A stretch of 43,436 nt of DNA from Bacteroides rodentium JCM 16496 (GTDB lineage: Bacteria; Bacteroidota; Bacteroidia; Bacteroidales; Bacteroidaceae): positions 1 through 43,436 of the forward strand of contig NZ_BAKJ01000042.1 in NCBI RefSeq assembly GCF_000614125.1, written 5' to 3'. Made by a program: the position numbers and the translations under genes. The notes beneath the pieces are model-generated. The model did no database searches. It had not been told where the DNA came from and saw only the letters and a program-made list of their open reading frames with translations. This document shows, in pieces, positions 26,969 through 35,587 of this stretch. The first letter of the stretch is position 1; each line of letters starts with the position of its first letter.

Positions 26969-27003
26969 TTGCAAAGAAAGGAAATTTCTCGTGGTTTTCC
27001 TAA
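26969..27003 (+). repeat. Truncated island repeat copy e
   Basis: Only the first third of the repeat (TTGCAAAGAAAGGAAATTTC to TTTTCCTAAT) is present upstream of paralogue 2. The sequence then changes to unrelated DNA, marking the outer edge of the island. Confidence 0.8.
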
Positions 27004-27024
27004 TTTTCGTGCCGTTGTTTCAAA

Positions 27025-27053
27025 GCCCGGTTGACACCTGGGCCCCCCTTTTT
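27025..27053 (+). terminator. Possible terminator at island edge
   Basis: GCCCGG, a 7-base loop TTGACAC, then CTGGGC, followed by a C run and six T. The stem is short (6 bp with one G-T). The loop and 3' arm (27031-27040) match in inverted orientation a 10-bp sequence at 27162-27171. Confidence 0.45.
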
Positions 27054-27185
27054 TATAAATATCCGTTACGCGCGCGAGACAAATTATCAATTTCACAAAC
27101 CTGCATGGGTTGTGTGTGTGATAAAAATTGACCTGTTAAAAGTGTGGAAAAAAGGCTGCCTCAGGTGTCAAGGCTTCAAGTGAAG

Positions 27186-27496
27186 TTAAGGTTTCAAGAC
27201 TCCCGTATGGATTCTATAATTCCTCAAATCACTCTCCAGGCAATCGGCCACCTCTTTCTCAAAGCTCTCCTTTTCTCGTTCGGTTTTAAGGAACGACCGC
27301 CAGAAATGCGTTACGGCATGTATCTGGTTGATGTTGCTGCTCAGCCCTTTTTTAAAAGGTTGTAGGTTTTGGTACTCATCATCGTTGCTTGGGCGATGGT
27401 CTCGTTGGTCAGATGTCTGCCGTTAACGAGCTGTTCTTTCTGGCATTTGCTCAGAAAGGCTCCGAATGCCGGTGTCACCGGCTCTTTCTTTGTCAT
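27186..27496 (-). pseudogene. Small hypothetical protein, split by a frameshift at an A AAA AAG site
   Basis: An ATG at 27496 starts MTKKEPVTPAFGAFLSKCQK, and the zero frame stops at 27341 just after NLLKKG. The -1 frame continues LSSNINQIHAVTHFWRSFLK and KEVADCLESDLRNYRIHTG to a stop at 27186, giving 103 aa in total; this reads like real coding sequence. The change falls at TTA AAA AAG, an A AAA AAG slippery heptamer in correct phase. Either one A is missing or -1 frameshifting is used. The NETIAQATMMSTKTYNLLKK stretch could be a helix-turn-helix; no family recognised. It is divergent from the VirE-type gene, a position for a regulator. Confidence 0.6.
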
Positions 27497-27636
27497 GTTG
27501 ACTTTTTTAATTGTTAAACAATAATAAAAAAAAGCGGAATCATTTCCATGTAGTGGAAATGACCGGGCTTGTATATCTGGGCACTTATGCGTTCCTTCGT
27601 GTCGCAATTTTAAACATAAACAAAAATCAGTAAATT

Positions 27637-29739
27637 ATGGGACACCGCAATATCAGCCTTTTCAGAGGCTATTCGGACACAGTATCTGTAGAAACTCCTC
27701 TTGAAGAAGTAGTCAACATCATTAAATGCGACGCTGCCCTGCGAGACCGCACTGAGAAACATCGCTACTACTTGCAGCAAGACCTGCGTAGGGATGCCGA
27801 CCGCGAGAAGTCCGGCTGTCCCTGCTTCGCCGTTGCCGTCTGCTTTGAAGGTGGGAAGACCCGCGAACATATCTGTGCCTGGACCGGCTATACCTTGGTA
27901 GACCTGGACCACATCGCTCCCGAGCGGATGGCTGCCACGTCGGCATTGATTTGTGCCGACAAGCATACGTTGATGGCCTATACCACCATCAGCGGGCATG
28001 GCATCCGCATCATCTGCCGCATCGACGACCTGAACGGAACGGAAAAGGGAAAAGCCTTCCGGCAATACGCCAGGTATTTCAAGCAAGTCAACGACTACTA
28101 TTCCTGCCTGGTGGGCATCGAAAGCGACGGGCAGTGCAAGAATGCTACCCGTATCAGCGGACTGGCTTCCGACCCTCATGTATATTACAATCCCGATGCC
28201 GCTTCCTTTGTTTTGCAAGATAGTCCGATTGCTCCCCGGCCGCAGGGCGGCGCTTCCGAAGCTGTGCCGGCAAAGCGCAACAAACGCCTGGAGAAGGTGG
28301 TGAAAGCTGCCGAGCGCTTGCTGGAAGAGGAGGGCGTGAGTTATTGCGAACACCATCATAATGAGTACGTGATGCGTATGGGCTATCTGCTCAACCAGTA
28401 CGGGGTGGCCCGGAAGAGTGCCGCCGCCTGGGCGGTGGAACGTTTTCCCGACTACAACGGTGATGTGACAACCGTCATCGACTCCTGCTACGCGAATACC
28501 GGGGAGCATGGCACCCGCTCCCTTGCCCGCAGGGGAGGAGGAGGCGACAACAAGAAGAAGTTTGCTACGGTGGCCGACATCGAACAGTTCCTTTCCGGAC
28601 AGGCGGAGTTCCGCAAGAATACGGTGAGCGGCAAGCTCGAAGTCCTGATGCCCGATTGCGGAGGGGAGTACACGGACCTGACCGACCGCTACGTCAACAC
28701 GCTGTGGAGCCGCATGAGCAAGGAAGGGATGATTGTCCGCATTGCGGACATACGCTCCGTGCTCGATTCGGAGTACACTCCGTTCTTCAATCCCTTTGTC
28801 GCCTATCTGGAAGGGCTGCCGGCCTGGGACCGTACTACCGACCCCATTGCCCGCCTGGCCGCCAGCGTGCGCGTGAAGGACGACCAGGAGTTTTTCGGCA
28901 CCTACTTCAAGAAGTGGCTGGTGGCCACCATCGCTTCGTTGCTCAATCCCAAGGTGGTGAATCATGAGATTCTGGTATTCATCGGCAGGCAGGGCATCTA
29001 CAAAACCACCTGGATGCAGCGCCTGCTTCCCACCGAACTCCAGCGTTATTTCTATGTGAAAAGCAACAACCAGCGCATCAGTAAGGACGACCTCTTTACG
29101 CTGACCGAGTTTGCCTTGGTATGCCTGGAAGAGCTGGAGGAACTGACCTCCGCGCAGGTCAACCAGCTGAAGGCCATCACCGCCATGGAGGTGGTGAACG
29201 AGCGTGCCGCCTACGGACACTTCAAGGAGAGCCGTCCGCACATTGCCAGCTTCTGCGGGACCAGCAATAATACGGCCTTCCTCAACGACCTCAGCGGCAA
29301 CCGCCGTTGGCTGCCCTTCGAGGTGGAGTCCATCGACAGTCCCTTCGACTGCCCCATAGACTACGCCGGGGTATATGCGCAAGGATATGCTCTGTGGAAG
29401 AGTGGTTTCCATTATTGGCTTGAACCGGAGGAGGTTGCTGCTGTAAATCTTCGTAACCGTAATTTCGAGGTGCCCTGCCTGGAGCGTGAGCTGGTGCAGG
29501 TGTATTATCGTCATCCCGCTCCGGGCGAGCGCTGCGTGTTCCTTACCAATGCCCAGATACTGGGCCGCATCAACATGGGCCTGCGCCACTCCTTGAGTGC
29601 CACGCGTCTGGGCATGGCGATGAAACAGATAGGCTACGAGCCTGTGCGCTACAAAGGATGCCGCGGCTATCGCGTGGTGGAACTGAAGGGGGAGGAGATA
29701 GCCAACAGTCAATACCTCATGGGAAGAGCGACGGAATGA
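27637..29739 (+). CDS. VirE / BT4734-type primase-helicase-like protein
   Basis: 700-aa protein with the Bacteroides BT4734/BF3469-type N-terminal domain (FRGYSDTVSVETPLEEVVNI; HICAWTGYTLVDLDHIAPER, ISGHGIRIICRID, residues about 1-190), a linker, and a C-terminal virulence-associated E ATPase domain. The latter has FIGRQGIYKTTWMQRLLPTE as P-loop near residue 447 and ALVCLEELEEL as Walker B, then FCGTSNNTAFLNDLSGNRRW (sensor region). It resembles phage/plasmid primase-helicases. It is more GC-rich than the capsule genes. In Bacteroides it recurs beside capsule loci with DUF4248, HU and amidase genes. Function not known. Confidence 0.88.
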   Translation: MGHRNISLFRGYSDTVSVETPLEEVVNIIKCDAALRDRTEKHRYYLQQDLRRDADREKSGCPCFAVAVCFEGGKTREHICAWTGYTLVDLDHIAPERMAATSALICADKHTLMAYTTISGHGIRIICRIDDLNGTEKGKAFRQYARYFKQVNDYYSCLVGIESDGQCKNATRISGLASDPHVYYNPDAASFVLQDSPIAPRPQGGASEAVPAKRNKRLEKVVKAAERLLEEEGVSYCEHHHNEYVMRMGYLLNQYGVARKSAAAWAVERFPDYNGDVTTVIDSCYANTGEHGTRSLARRGGGGDNKKKFATVADIEQFLSGQAEFRKNTVSGKLEVLMPDCGGEYTDLTDRYVNTLWSRMSKEGMIVRIADIRSVLDSEYTPFFNPFVAYLEGLPAWDRTTDPIARLAASVRVKDDQEFFGTYFKKWLVATIASLLNPKVVNHEILVFIGRQGIYKTTWMQRLLPTELQRYFYVKSNNQRISKDDLFTLTEFALVCLEELEELTSAQVNQLKAITAMEVVNERAAYGHFKESRPHIASFCGTSNNTAFLNDLSGNRRWLPFEVESIDSPFDCPIDYAGVYAQGYALWKSGFHYWLEPEEVAAVNLRNRNFEVPCLERELVQVYYRHPAPGERCVFLTNAQILGRINMGLRHSLSATRLGMAMKQIGYEPVRYKGCRGYRVVELKGEEIANSQYLMGRATE

Positions 29740-29805
29740 GGAATAAGGATTAGGGATTAAGGGTTAGGGATTAATCGCTCATCCCTCATTCTTCATTCTT
29801 CATTT

Positions 29806-30063
29806 CTACGGTCTTCCCAAGTACCTGAATATAAGTTCCACCTGCAAGGAGGTGAATATTTTCTGGGAGCCTTTGTAGCCGGTGTGCCGCAGGGCTTCGT
29901 CCAGCTCTAAGTTCAGCTTCATCCATTTGGACAAGCGGTTGAGTGCGGATGCCGGTGAGATGGTGGGGGCGTATGCCTCTGCCAGCTCACGTTTGTAATA
30001 GGGGCGTACGGGCCACTCTTTGCCGGGGGTATTTTCGTAATCTTCAACGTATTTCATATACAA
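29806..30063 (-). CDS. DUF4248 family protein
   Basis: 85-aa protein of the Bacteroides DUF4248 family: RPYYKRELAEAYAPTISPAS followed by ALNRLSKWMKLNLELDEALR and a C-terminal ...LQVELIFRYLGRP. It has a helix-rich, helix-turn-helix-like look, so DNA binding is possible but unproven. It lies opposite to and between the VirE-type and HU-like genes, its usual place. The 66 bp between it and the VirE-type gene hold short GGATTA/GGGTTA direct repeats. Confidence 0.85.
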   Translation of the reverse strand: MYMKYVEDYENTPGKEWPVRPYYKRELAEAYAPTISPASALNRLSKWMKLNLELDEALRHTGYKGSQKIFTSLQVELIFRYLGRP

Positions 30064-30212
30064 TGCCTTAATGGGTTATTACACTGTAAATGTACGGAAT
30101 TTTTTCCATATCTCTGTCGTCTCAGACCGGTATAATCTTATCTAATCTCACATTTTCCCACATCCTTTCATGCCACTTCACTGCATCTCTCATTCTGCCC
30201 GAAGGTATGCCG

Positions 30213-30220
30213 TATCTTTG
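30213..30220 (+). promoter_or_regulatory. Candidate -7 element (TATCTTTG) for the HU-smalltalk-amidase genes
   Basis: TATCTTTG matches the Bacteroides TAnnTTTG -7 consensus; I see no good TTTG at the -33 distance. A start near 30227 would place the 23-bp repeats in the leader. The whole gap 30064-30364 otherwise holds nothing recognisable. Confidence 0.5.
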
Positions 30221-30244
30221 TTCTGTCAGACGATGAGGGGTGAA

Positions 30245-30325
30245 GATTAGTAATCGTGACGCGCGAAGATTAGTAATCGTAAGCCTCTGGGATTAGTAAT
30301 CGTAAGTCCCCGGGATTAGTATCGT
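30245..30325 (+). repeat. Four tandem 23-bp-spaced GATTAGTAATCGT repeats
   Basis: GATTAGTAATCGT starts at 30245, 30268 and 30291, and a copy lacking one A (GATTAGTATCGT) at 30314: an exact 23-bp period. GATTA and TAATC form a small inverted repeat around a central G. Spacer sequences differ. They lie 40-120 bp before the HU-like gene. Confidence 0.9.
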
Positions 30326-30364
30326 CTCCCTGTCTTTTAATGTTTAACTTATAATTTTAAATTT

Positions 30365-30900
30365 ATGATTAACTACAGTATCGTGATGCGTGGCAATCCT
30401 GTGAAGAAGGATGAACCGAAAAAAGCGTACGCCAGTGCGCAGTACTCGGAAGTGATGGATATCAACCGCTTTGCCGAGCATATTGCCAGTCATGGCTGCG
30501 TGTACAAGCGTTCGGACATCGTAGCCATCCTCACCATGTCCGTGGATTGTATGCGCGAGCAACTGCTGGCAGGACAAAAAATCCAGTTGGGCGACCTGGG
30601 GAGTTTCTACATCAGTATCAACAGTAGCGGTGCGGCTTCTGCCAAAGAATTCAATCCGGCCATTCATATCCGTAGGCTGAATGTGAACTGGACCTGCGGC
30701 CAGCACTTCGGAGAGTTGCTGGAGGAGGCGGAATTCAACCTGGTGGCAACCCGAAGTGCAGCCCGTGCCGTGGTGAAAGCCTGAAGGCCGGCAAGACTAC
30801 CGTAGACCTGACGGGAACTACCGGTGGAGGTGATGATACCGGTGGAAGTGATACCGGAGGCGGCTCGGACGGAGACCAAGGGGAAAATCCGTTAGGATAA
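30365..30900 (+). CDS. HU-like DNA-binding protein, frameshifted near 30782
   Basis: Bacteroides HU/IHF-like protein. The N-terminal DNA-binding domain has MNRFAEHIASHGCVYKRSD-type helices, a GDLGSFYIS strand and a basic arm around KEFNPAIHIRRLNVNW. As written it stops at 30784 after AARAVVKA. With one added C the frame continues LKAGKTTVDLTGTTGGGDDT and a Gly/Asp-rich tail to 30900, giving 178 aa, the usual form of these proteins. A read undercall of CCC is likely. It probably shapes DNA or binds the repeats in its own leader; the latter is speculation. Confidence 0.85.
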
Positions 30901-30953
30901 AACGAAAAAATGCAGCTAACCATATTGTTTTAATTCCTTAATTGCAAATTGTT

Positions 30954-31067
30954 ATGAACGAGAAAACAAAATCAAAGTCTGTATGGGGCATTGTCCTCAA
31001 AGTGATTATTACCGTGGCCACAGCATTGGCCGGAGTGTTTGGCCTGACTTCCTGCATCAATTGTTAG
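30954..31067 (+). CDS. Smalltalk family small protein
   Basis: 37-aa protein: a basic N-terminus (MNEKTKSKSVWGIVLKVIIT) leading into one hydrophobic helix with VATALAGVFGLTSC, ending CINC. It matches the small Bacteroides protein called smalltalk, always found between the HU-like gene and an amidase gene. It looks like a single-pass membrane or lipoprotein-like peptide (LTSC resembles a lipobox). Too short for most gene finders. Function unknown. Confidence 0.85.
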   Translation: MNEKTKSKSVWGIVLKVIITVATALAGVFGLTSCINC

Positions 31068-31071
31068 CCGG

Positions 31072-31514
31072 ATGAAAGCAGGCAGTTTCTATCAGAACTA
31101 TCGGGAGGTAAACCTCCTGGTAGTTCATTGCAGCGCCACGCGCTGTGACCGCCATTTTTCGGTGGAGGCGCTCCGCCGCAGCATCTGGCACGGGGTTTTG
31201 CCGATATCGGTTATCATTTCTACATCACCCGCGACGGCGAGGTGCACATCTGCCGTCCGGTCCACCAGATCGGAGCCCACGCCACCGGCTGGAACGACAA
31301 GAGCATCGGCATCTGCTATGAGGGCGGGCTCGACGAGAACGGTGTCCCTGCCGACACGCGCACCTATGCGCAGAAATGCTCTTTGCTCGACTTGTTCCGC
31401 CAGCTGAAGAAGGACTATCCCCATGCCCGCATTTCGGGCCATCGGCAGCTCAGCTCCTCCATCCGTAAGGCTTGTCCTTGCTTTGACGCAAAGGGGGAAT
31501 ATGAGGTGCTGTGA
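31072..31514 (+). pseudogene. N-acetylmuramoyl-L-alanine amidase, frameshifted near 31179
   Basis: PGRP/T7-lysozyme-like zinc amidase. The N-terminal part has VNLLVVHCSATRCDRHFSVE with the first zinc His. A second frame supplies GFADIGYHFYITRDGEVHIC, HATGWNDKSIGICYEGG and the zinc ligands in ISGHRQL and CPCFD. Inserting one C at 31179 makes LRRQHLARGFADIGYHF and a 147-aa full-length enzyme. It lacks a signal peptide, as in phage-type amidases. It ends 2 bp from the convergent UpxY stop. Confidence 0.85.
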
Positions 31515-31516
31515 GA

Positions 31517-32050
31517 TTATATTTTCTCCACGTATCCTATCGGCATGTCCACATGTGCGCAGCCCAGCATATCCAGCCGGACTGCCACTTTGCTTTTTCC
31601 TCCTATCATGACCAGCTCGCCCTCCAGTCCGGCAAGGGGGCCTTTTATTACTTTCACGGTATCGCCTGTCGCCAGGGGCGTGCTGCAAATCTCCACGGCC
31701 TCCGGGCTATAATCCAGCATGAAGCGGAAACGTTCCATCTGCTCGTCGGGAATGACGGCGGGACGGCTTTCGCCGCGCAGCACCATGTAGCGGCTGACGG
31801 CTTGCAATGTAAGCGGCAAAGGGCGTTCCTGCGGGGTGACATGCACGAAAATCATCATCGGGATGACCAGGCGGTCCACTTTCTTGCGCCGGTCGCTCCA
31901 TTGGCGTATTTCGCTTTGTATGGGCAGGTAATATTCCACTCCCATAGCTTTCAGCCGTTCGGCAGTCTTCTTTTCCAGGCAAGACTGCACGTATGCCACC
32001 AGCCATTGGCGACGAGGAATAATATGAGGGGTGATATCAGTATGGTTCAT
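31517..32050 (-). CDS. UpxY family transcription antiterminator
   Basis: 177-aa NusG-like protein of the UpxY family that promotes read-through of its own capsule operon. The N-terminal NGN-type domain has WLVAYVQSCLEKKTAERLKA and YYLPIQSEIRQWSDR. VIPMMIFVHV follows, and the C-terminal KOW-like stretch is TGDTVKVIKGPLAGLEGELV. In most Bacteroides loci upxY is the first capsule gene; here it follows sugar transferase, Wza and Wzc genes. No UpxZ partner is visible. I expect it to act on the leader at about 36991-37080. Confidence 0.9.
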   Translation of the reverse strand: MNHTDITPHIIPRRQWLVAYVQSCLEKKTAERLKAMGVEYYLPIQSEIRQWSDRRKKVDRLVIPMMIFVHVTPQERPLPLTLQAVSRYMVLRGESRPAVIPDEQMERFRFMLDYSPEAVEICSTPLATGDTVKVIKGPLAGLEGELVMIGGKSKVAVRLDMLGCAHVDMPIGYVEKI

Positions 32051-32238
32051 CTGAAGGAAATATGCTAGAAAAAGTACTTTCTATGGTTCATGAATAGTTG
32101 AGGTCCGGGCGCGCTACGCGGTCGCCTGTCACATTGGAAAGGCGGAAATTAAATTAAAAAAATAAAAATTAAAAATTCGATTAATTTACTCTCAACTCTT
32201 AATCACCAATCACTAATAACTAATCACTAATAACCGAC

Positions 32239-34630
32239 TCAACTGTATCCGTATTTCTTACCGTAGCCATAATACTTTCCGTATTTACTATAGCCATAGT
32301 AATAACCGTATTTTTTCTTCTTCATATCGATTCCGTTGACTACTGTGCATAAGTTGGGGAGGCGGTGGTGCTCCTGAAGCTCGTTGATGAGCTGGTAGTC
32401 GGTCTTATGCGTATAGTCGGCACGGCAGACGTAGATGCTGGCGTCCGCCACGCGGGCCAGGATGAGCGTGTCGGTCACCATGCCGATGGGGGCGGTATCC
32501 AATACGATATAGTCATATTCCTTGCGTAGCGTGCCGATGGCGTCTTCCAGCGACTGGCGTGCCAGCAGTTCCGTGGGGTTGGGCGGGATGGGGCCGCCCA
32601 ATAGCAGGTCGAGGTTGGCGGTCACGCCGGAAGGCTGTATCAGCGCATGCAAGTCCGTGGAGTGTGGGGCGGCAAGATATTGTGTGATTCCCTTTTCTTT
32701 GTGTGAAAGATGGAACATCTTGTTCAATCCCGGTTTGCGTATGTCCAATCCTACCAGAACGACCTTCTTGCCGAGCAGCGCCAGGCTGACGGCGAGGTTG
32801 GAGGCCATGAACGTCTTTCCTTCACCGCTGATGGTGGAGGTGACGAGCACCACCTTCTTGTCCGGGTCGCCCATGATGAAGAGCAGGTTGGTGCGCAGGC
32901 TGCGGAACGTCTCCGTCATGATGTTGTTGTCGTTTTCGCGGACGGCGATGGAACCGGTGTCTTTTCCGGTTGTGGCAGAAAGGGGGATGTCGCCGATGAT
33001 GGGGACACTTGTCAGCTTCTCCACGTCCGTGTGGCCCTCGATGCGGAAACGGAGCAGGTTCAGCAGGTAGATGATGCCCAAGGGGATGCCTATACCTATG
33101 ACGAGGGCAATCAGGTAGATTTTCTTGCCTTGCGGGGAGACGATGCCGACGGGCATGGGGTCTTCGATGATGCGGCCGTTGTTGGCGGTTGCCGCCAGGG
33201 TGATGGCGTTTTCCTCGCGCTTCTGCAGCAGCATGATGTAGAGGGTGGCCTTGATTTCCTGCTGGCGCGCGATGCTCATGAACTCTTTCTCCTGCTTGGG
33301 GGCGTTGCTGATGCGGCTTTTGTACCTGTTGGCCTGCCGGTCGATGTTGTTGCGCGTGATTTGCAGCCCTTGCAGCACGCTGTTCACGGTGGTCTGCACG
33401 TTGTGGCGCATTGCTCGATGCCCGTATTCAGGTTGATGATGGCGGGGTTGCTTTCCGAGGAGGTGCGCAACAGGCGCTTGCGTTCCACGATGAGGTTGTT
33501 GTACTTGTCGATGGCGGTAGTCAGGTTCATGTCGCTCAGGCCCACGTTGGAGGGGATAATTTCGTCGTTGTTGGCCGGATTGTTGATGTAGTCGCGCAGG
33601 TAGGTCACCAGGTTGATTTGGGTGGCGTTCTCGGCGTACTGCTGTTCATATTCGGCATTGGCTTGCAGGGCTTGTTGGGCATCGCTGCTGATGTCGGTCA
33701 GCCCGGCACGTTGCTTGAACTCGGCCAGCTCGTTCTCGGTGGTGCCCAGTTCGCGGTTGATGATGTTGATACGCTCCTCGATGAAGTCGGCGCTTTTCTG
33801 TGCCACTTCGTTCTTCTCGGTATTGGTGTCCTGGTTGTAGAGGGCTATCAGCTCGTGGGTGAAGTCGGCTGCCCGCTGTATGTGTGTGTTCCGCACGTTG
33901 ATGGTGGCTATGGTGCTGGCCTTGGCCAAGGGGGCTATGGCAAGCCCTGCCCTGTAGCCTGCAGCGGTGGTGGTAGGCGTGCTGATGACGGCTTTCAGCT
34001 TGACAGGCTGCTGCAAGGCAGGCAGCGAGTCGTTGTGCGAGATGGTGATGACACCCGTAGGGAGCGGCAGGATGGCGGGCAGCTTGTCGAAAGACTTGGC
34101 GGCCTCTTGTTTCTCGCCGTTCTGCATGTAGTGTGCCGTGACGGTCAGTTGCCCGGCAGGGGTGTATGTCATTTGCAGCCGGATGTTTCCTTGCAGCTTG
34201 TCCGCTTCCTCGGCGGTCATGAACACGTCGAGGGGGGAGTTCTTATAGAGGGGGATGTCGTAGCCGAACGACTGTTCGCGGCTGATGCTGGTGTAGAGGT
34301 TGAGGCGCGACACTACTTTCTTGATAAGCGTGCGCGACTGCAGGAGCTCCAGTTCGTTGTCGAAGTTGCTGGTCATGGAGAGCATGCCGAAGTCCTGCAT
34401 GGCAGGCAGGGCGTTGTTGCCGCCTTTCTTATCTTCTTCCTTGATGAGGATGGAAGAAGAGACCTCGTAAACAGGAATCTGGTAGCGCAGGTAGACGAAC
34501 GCCAGCCCGACACATATCAGCGCACTTGCCACAAACCAAGGCCAGTGATGATGTATTTGAAAAAGATTGCCTGGAAATCGGTCTTTTCCTCTTTTTCGTT
34601 CGAAAAGTCATCGTATAAGTCTTCTTTCAT
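32239..34630 (-). pseudogene. Wzc-like capsule chain-length determinant / tyrosine kinase, two frameshifts
   Basis: Inner-membrane polysaccharide co-polymerase fused to a BY-kinase. The real start is the ATG at 34630 (MKEDLYDDFSNEKEEKTDFQ). One missing base near 34548 separates KYII from HWPWFVASALICVGLAFVYL (first helix). A second near 33413 separates NLNTGIE from AMRHNVQTTVNSVLQGL. The kinase part is complete: Walker A TSTISGEGKTF, A' VLVGLDIRKPGL, Walker B YIVLDTAPIG and a Tyr-rich tail (YGYYYGYSKYGKYYGYGKK). Repaired length is 797 aa, normal for Bacteroides. Both lesions fit a single undercalled base. Confidence 0.87.
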
Positions 34631-34706
34631 TGCTGTTTCTTTTGTTTCTTTCTTAAAAAATCCTTTGTCTTTTGTCCATGGTCCGTTGTCCCCGGTTCCC
34701 GTTTTC

Positions 34707-35534
34707 TCATCTTACAATATTGACAATGAGGCTGGCCAGTGAAACGAGGGAGGTGACCACCGAAATCCAGATGGTGGTGCTGCTGCTGACTCCGGCATTC
34801 TTTGCCTTGGTCTTGTTGGGCACCACGTAAAGGATGTCGTTCTGCTGCATGTAGTAGTAGGGCGAGTGCAGAATGCTCCGGTCGTTCAGGTTCAGGCTGA
34901 TGATTTCCCTCTTGCCGTCGTTGTCTTCGCGGATAAGCTTGACGTTGTCCCTTACGCCGTAGATGGTCATGTCGCCCGCCATGGCCAGTGCCTCGAAGAT
35001 GTTCACCTTCTCGTTGCTGATGGTGAAAGTGCCGGGGCCGCCCACCTCGCCGATGACGGAAATCTTGTAGTTGGGCATGCGCACGGTGACAATCGGGGTC
35101 TCCTTCAAGTAGGGGCGCAGCTTTTCGCGGATAAGGCTTTCGGCAGCGTTCTTGGTCAGGCCGCCCACTTTCAGCTTGCCGATGACGGGGAAGTCAATCT
35201 CGCCGTTGTTGTCCACCAGATATTGCTGCAGGGCAGGCTGCGCGGTGGTCGACGTTCCGCCCTGCGCCATGTTGCTGTAGGTCTGCATGGTCAGGTTGAA
35301 CGGTGCGGCGGCTTGCGGGTCGGTGGTGTTGATGGTGACGTTCAGCAGGTCCTTGGGCTGGATGCGTGCGTCGTAGAGCGTGTCTTGCGGCGCCACCTCG
35401 TTGATGACGATTTCCTCGTGGTTCTTGTCTGTGAGCGATTCGTAACTTTGCAGGTAAGGTACCTTCTTGTAAGACTGGCAGCTGGCCAATGCAAACGCAG
35501 CCAGCAGGATAGTTATGTTTTTTTTCTTTCTCAT
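34707..35534 (-). CDS. Wza-like polysaccharide export lipoprotein
   Basis: 275-aa outer-membrane polysaccharide exporter family protein with a lipoprotein signal (MRKKKNITILLAAFALASC, lipobox LASC). I start at the ATG at 35534, since the upstream extension to 35564 would precede the signal peptide. The poly_export domain has DARIQPKDLLNVTINTTDPQ, and the SLBB-like part has YKISVIGEVGGPGTFTISN. A C-terminal hydrophobic segment (SVVTSLVSLASLIVNIV) may be the outer-membrane helix. It pairs with the Wzc-like gene 76 bp downstream. Confidence 0.9.
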   Translation of the reverse strand: MRKKKNITILLAAFALASCQSYKKVPYLQSYESLTDKNHEEIVINEVAPQDTLYDARIQPKDLLNVTINTTDPQAAAPFNLTMQTYSNMAQGGTSTTAQPALQQYLVDNNGEIDFPVIGKLKVGGLTKNAAESLIREKLRPYLKETPIVTVRMPNYKISVIGEVGGPGTFTISNEKVNIFEALAMAGDMTIYGVRDNVKLIREDNDGKREIISLNLNDRSILHSPYYYMQQNDILYVVPNKTKAKNAGVSSSTTIWISVVTSLVSLASLIVNIVR

Positions 35535-35587
35535 GATTGCTCCTTTATTTTCTTTGGTTCTCACTATTTTGTTCTCGCTTTAAGTTC

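Larger units (their letters stand above)
21606..27003. repeat. Direct duplication: 21606-23227 and 25382-27003 (3776-bp offset)
   Basis: The two PDDEXK_9 genes with about 60 bp of upstream sequence form long direct repeats flanking the ATPase-nuclease gene. Similarity stops at TTTTCCTAAT near 27003, inside repeat copy e. Recombination between the two arms would excise the ATPase-nuclease gene with one repeat. Confidence 0.88.

Noticed and set aside
20857..27003. Integron-type attC array
   Set aside because: The repeats lack a visible attC-like core or large palindrome and no integron integrase is in the window.
21606..27003. Insertion sequence or transposon
   Set aside because: No transposase gene and no terminal inverted repeats found around the island.
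27610..29712. 700-codon open frame antisense to the VirE-type gene
   Set aside because: It mirrors a GC-rich real gene with clear ATPase motifs; the antisense protein shows no domain and results from codon bias.
33411..34742. Long plus-strand frame over the wzc-like gene
   Set aside because: Valine/glycine/histidine-rich antisense shadow; the minus strand has the kinase and Wzz motifs once two bases are restored.
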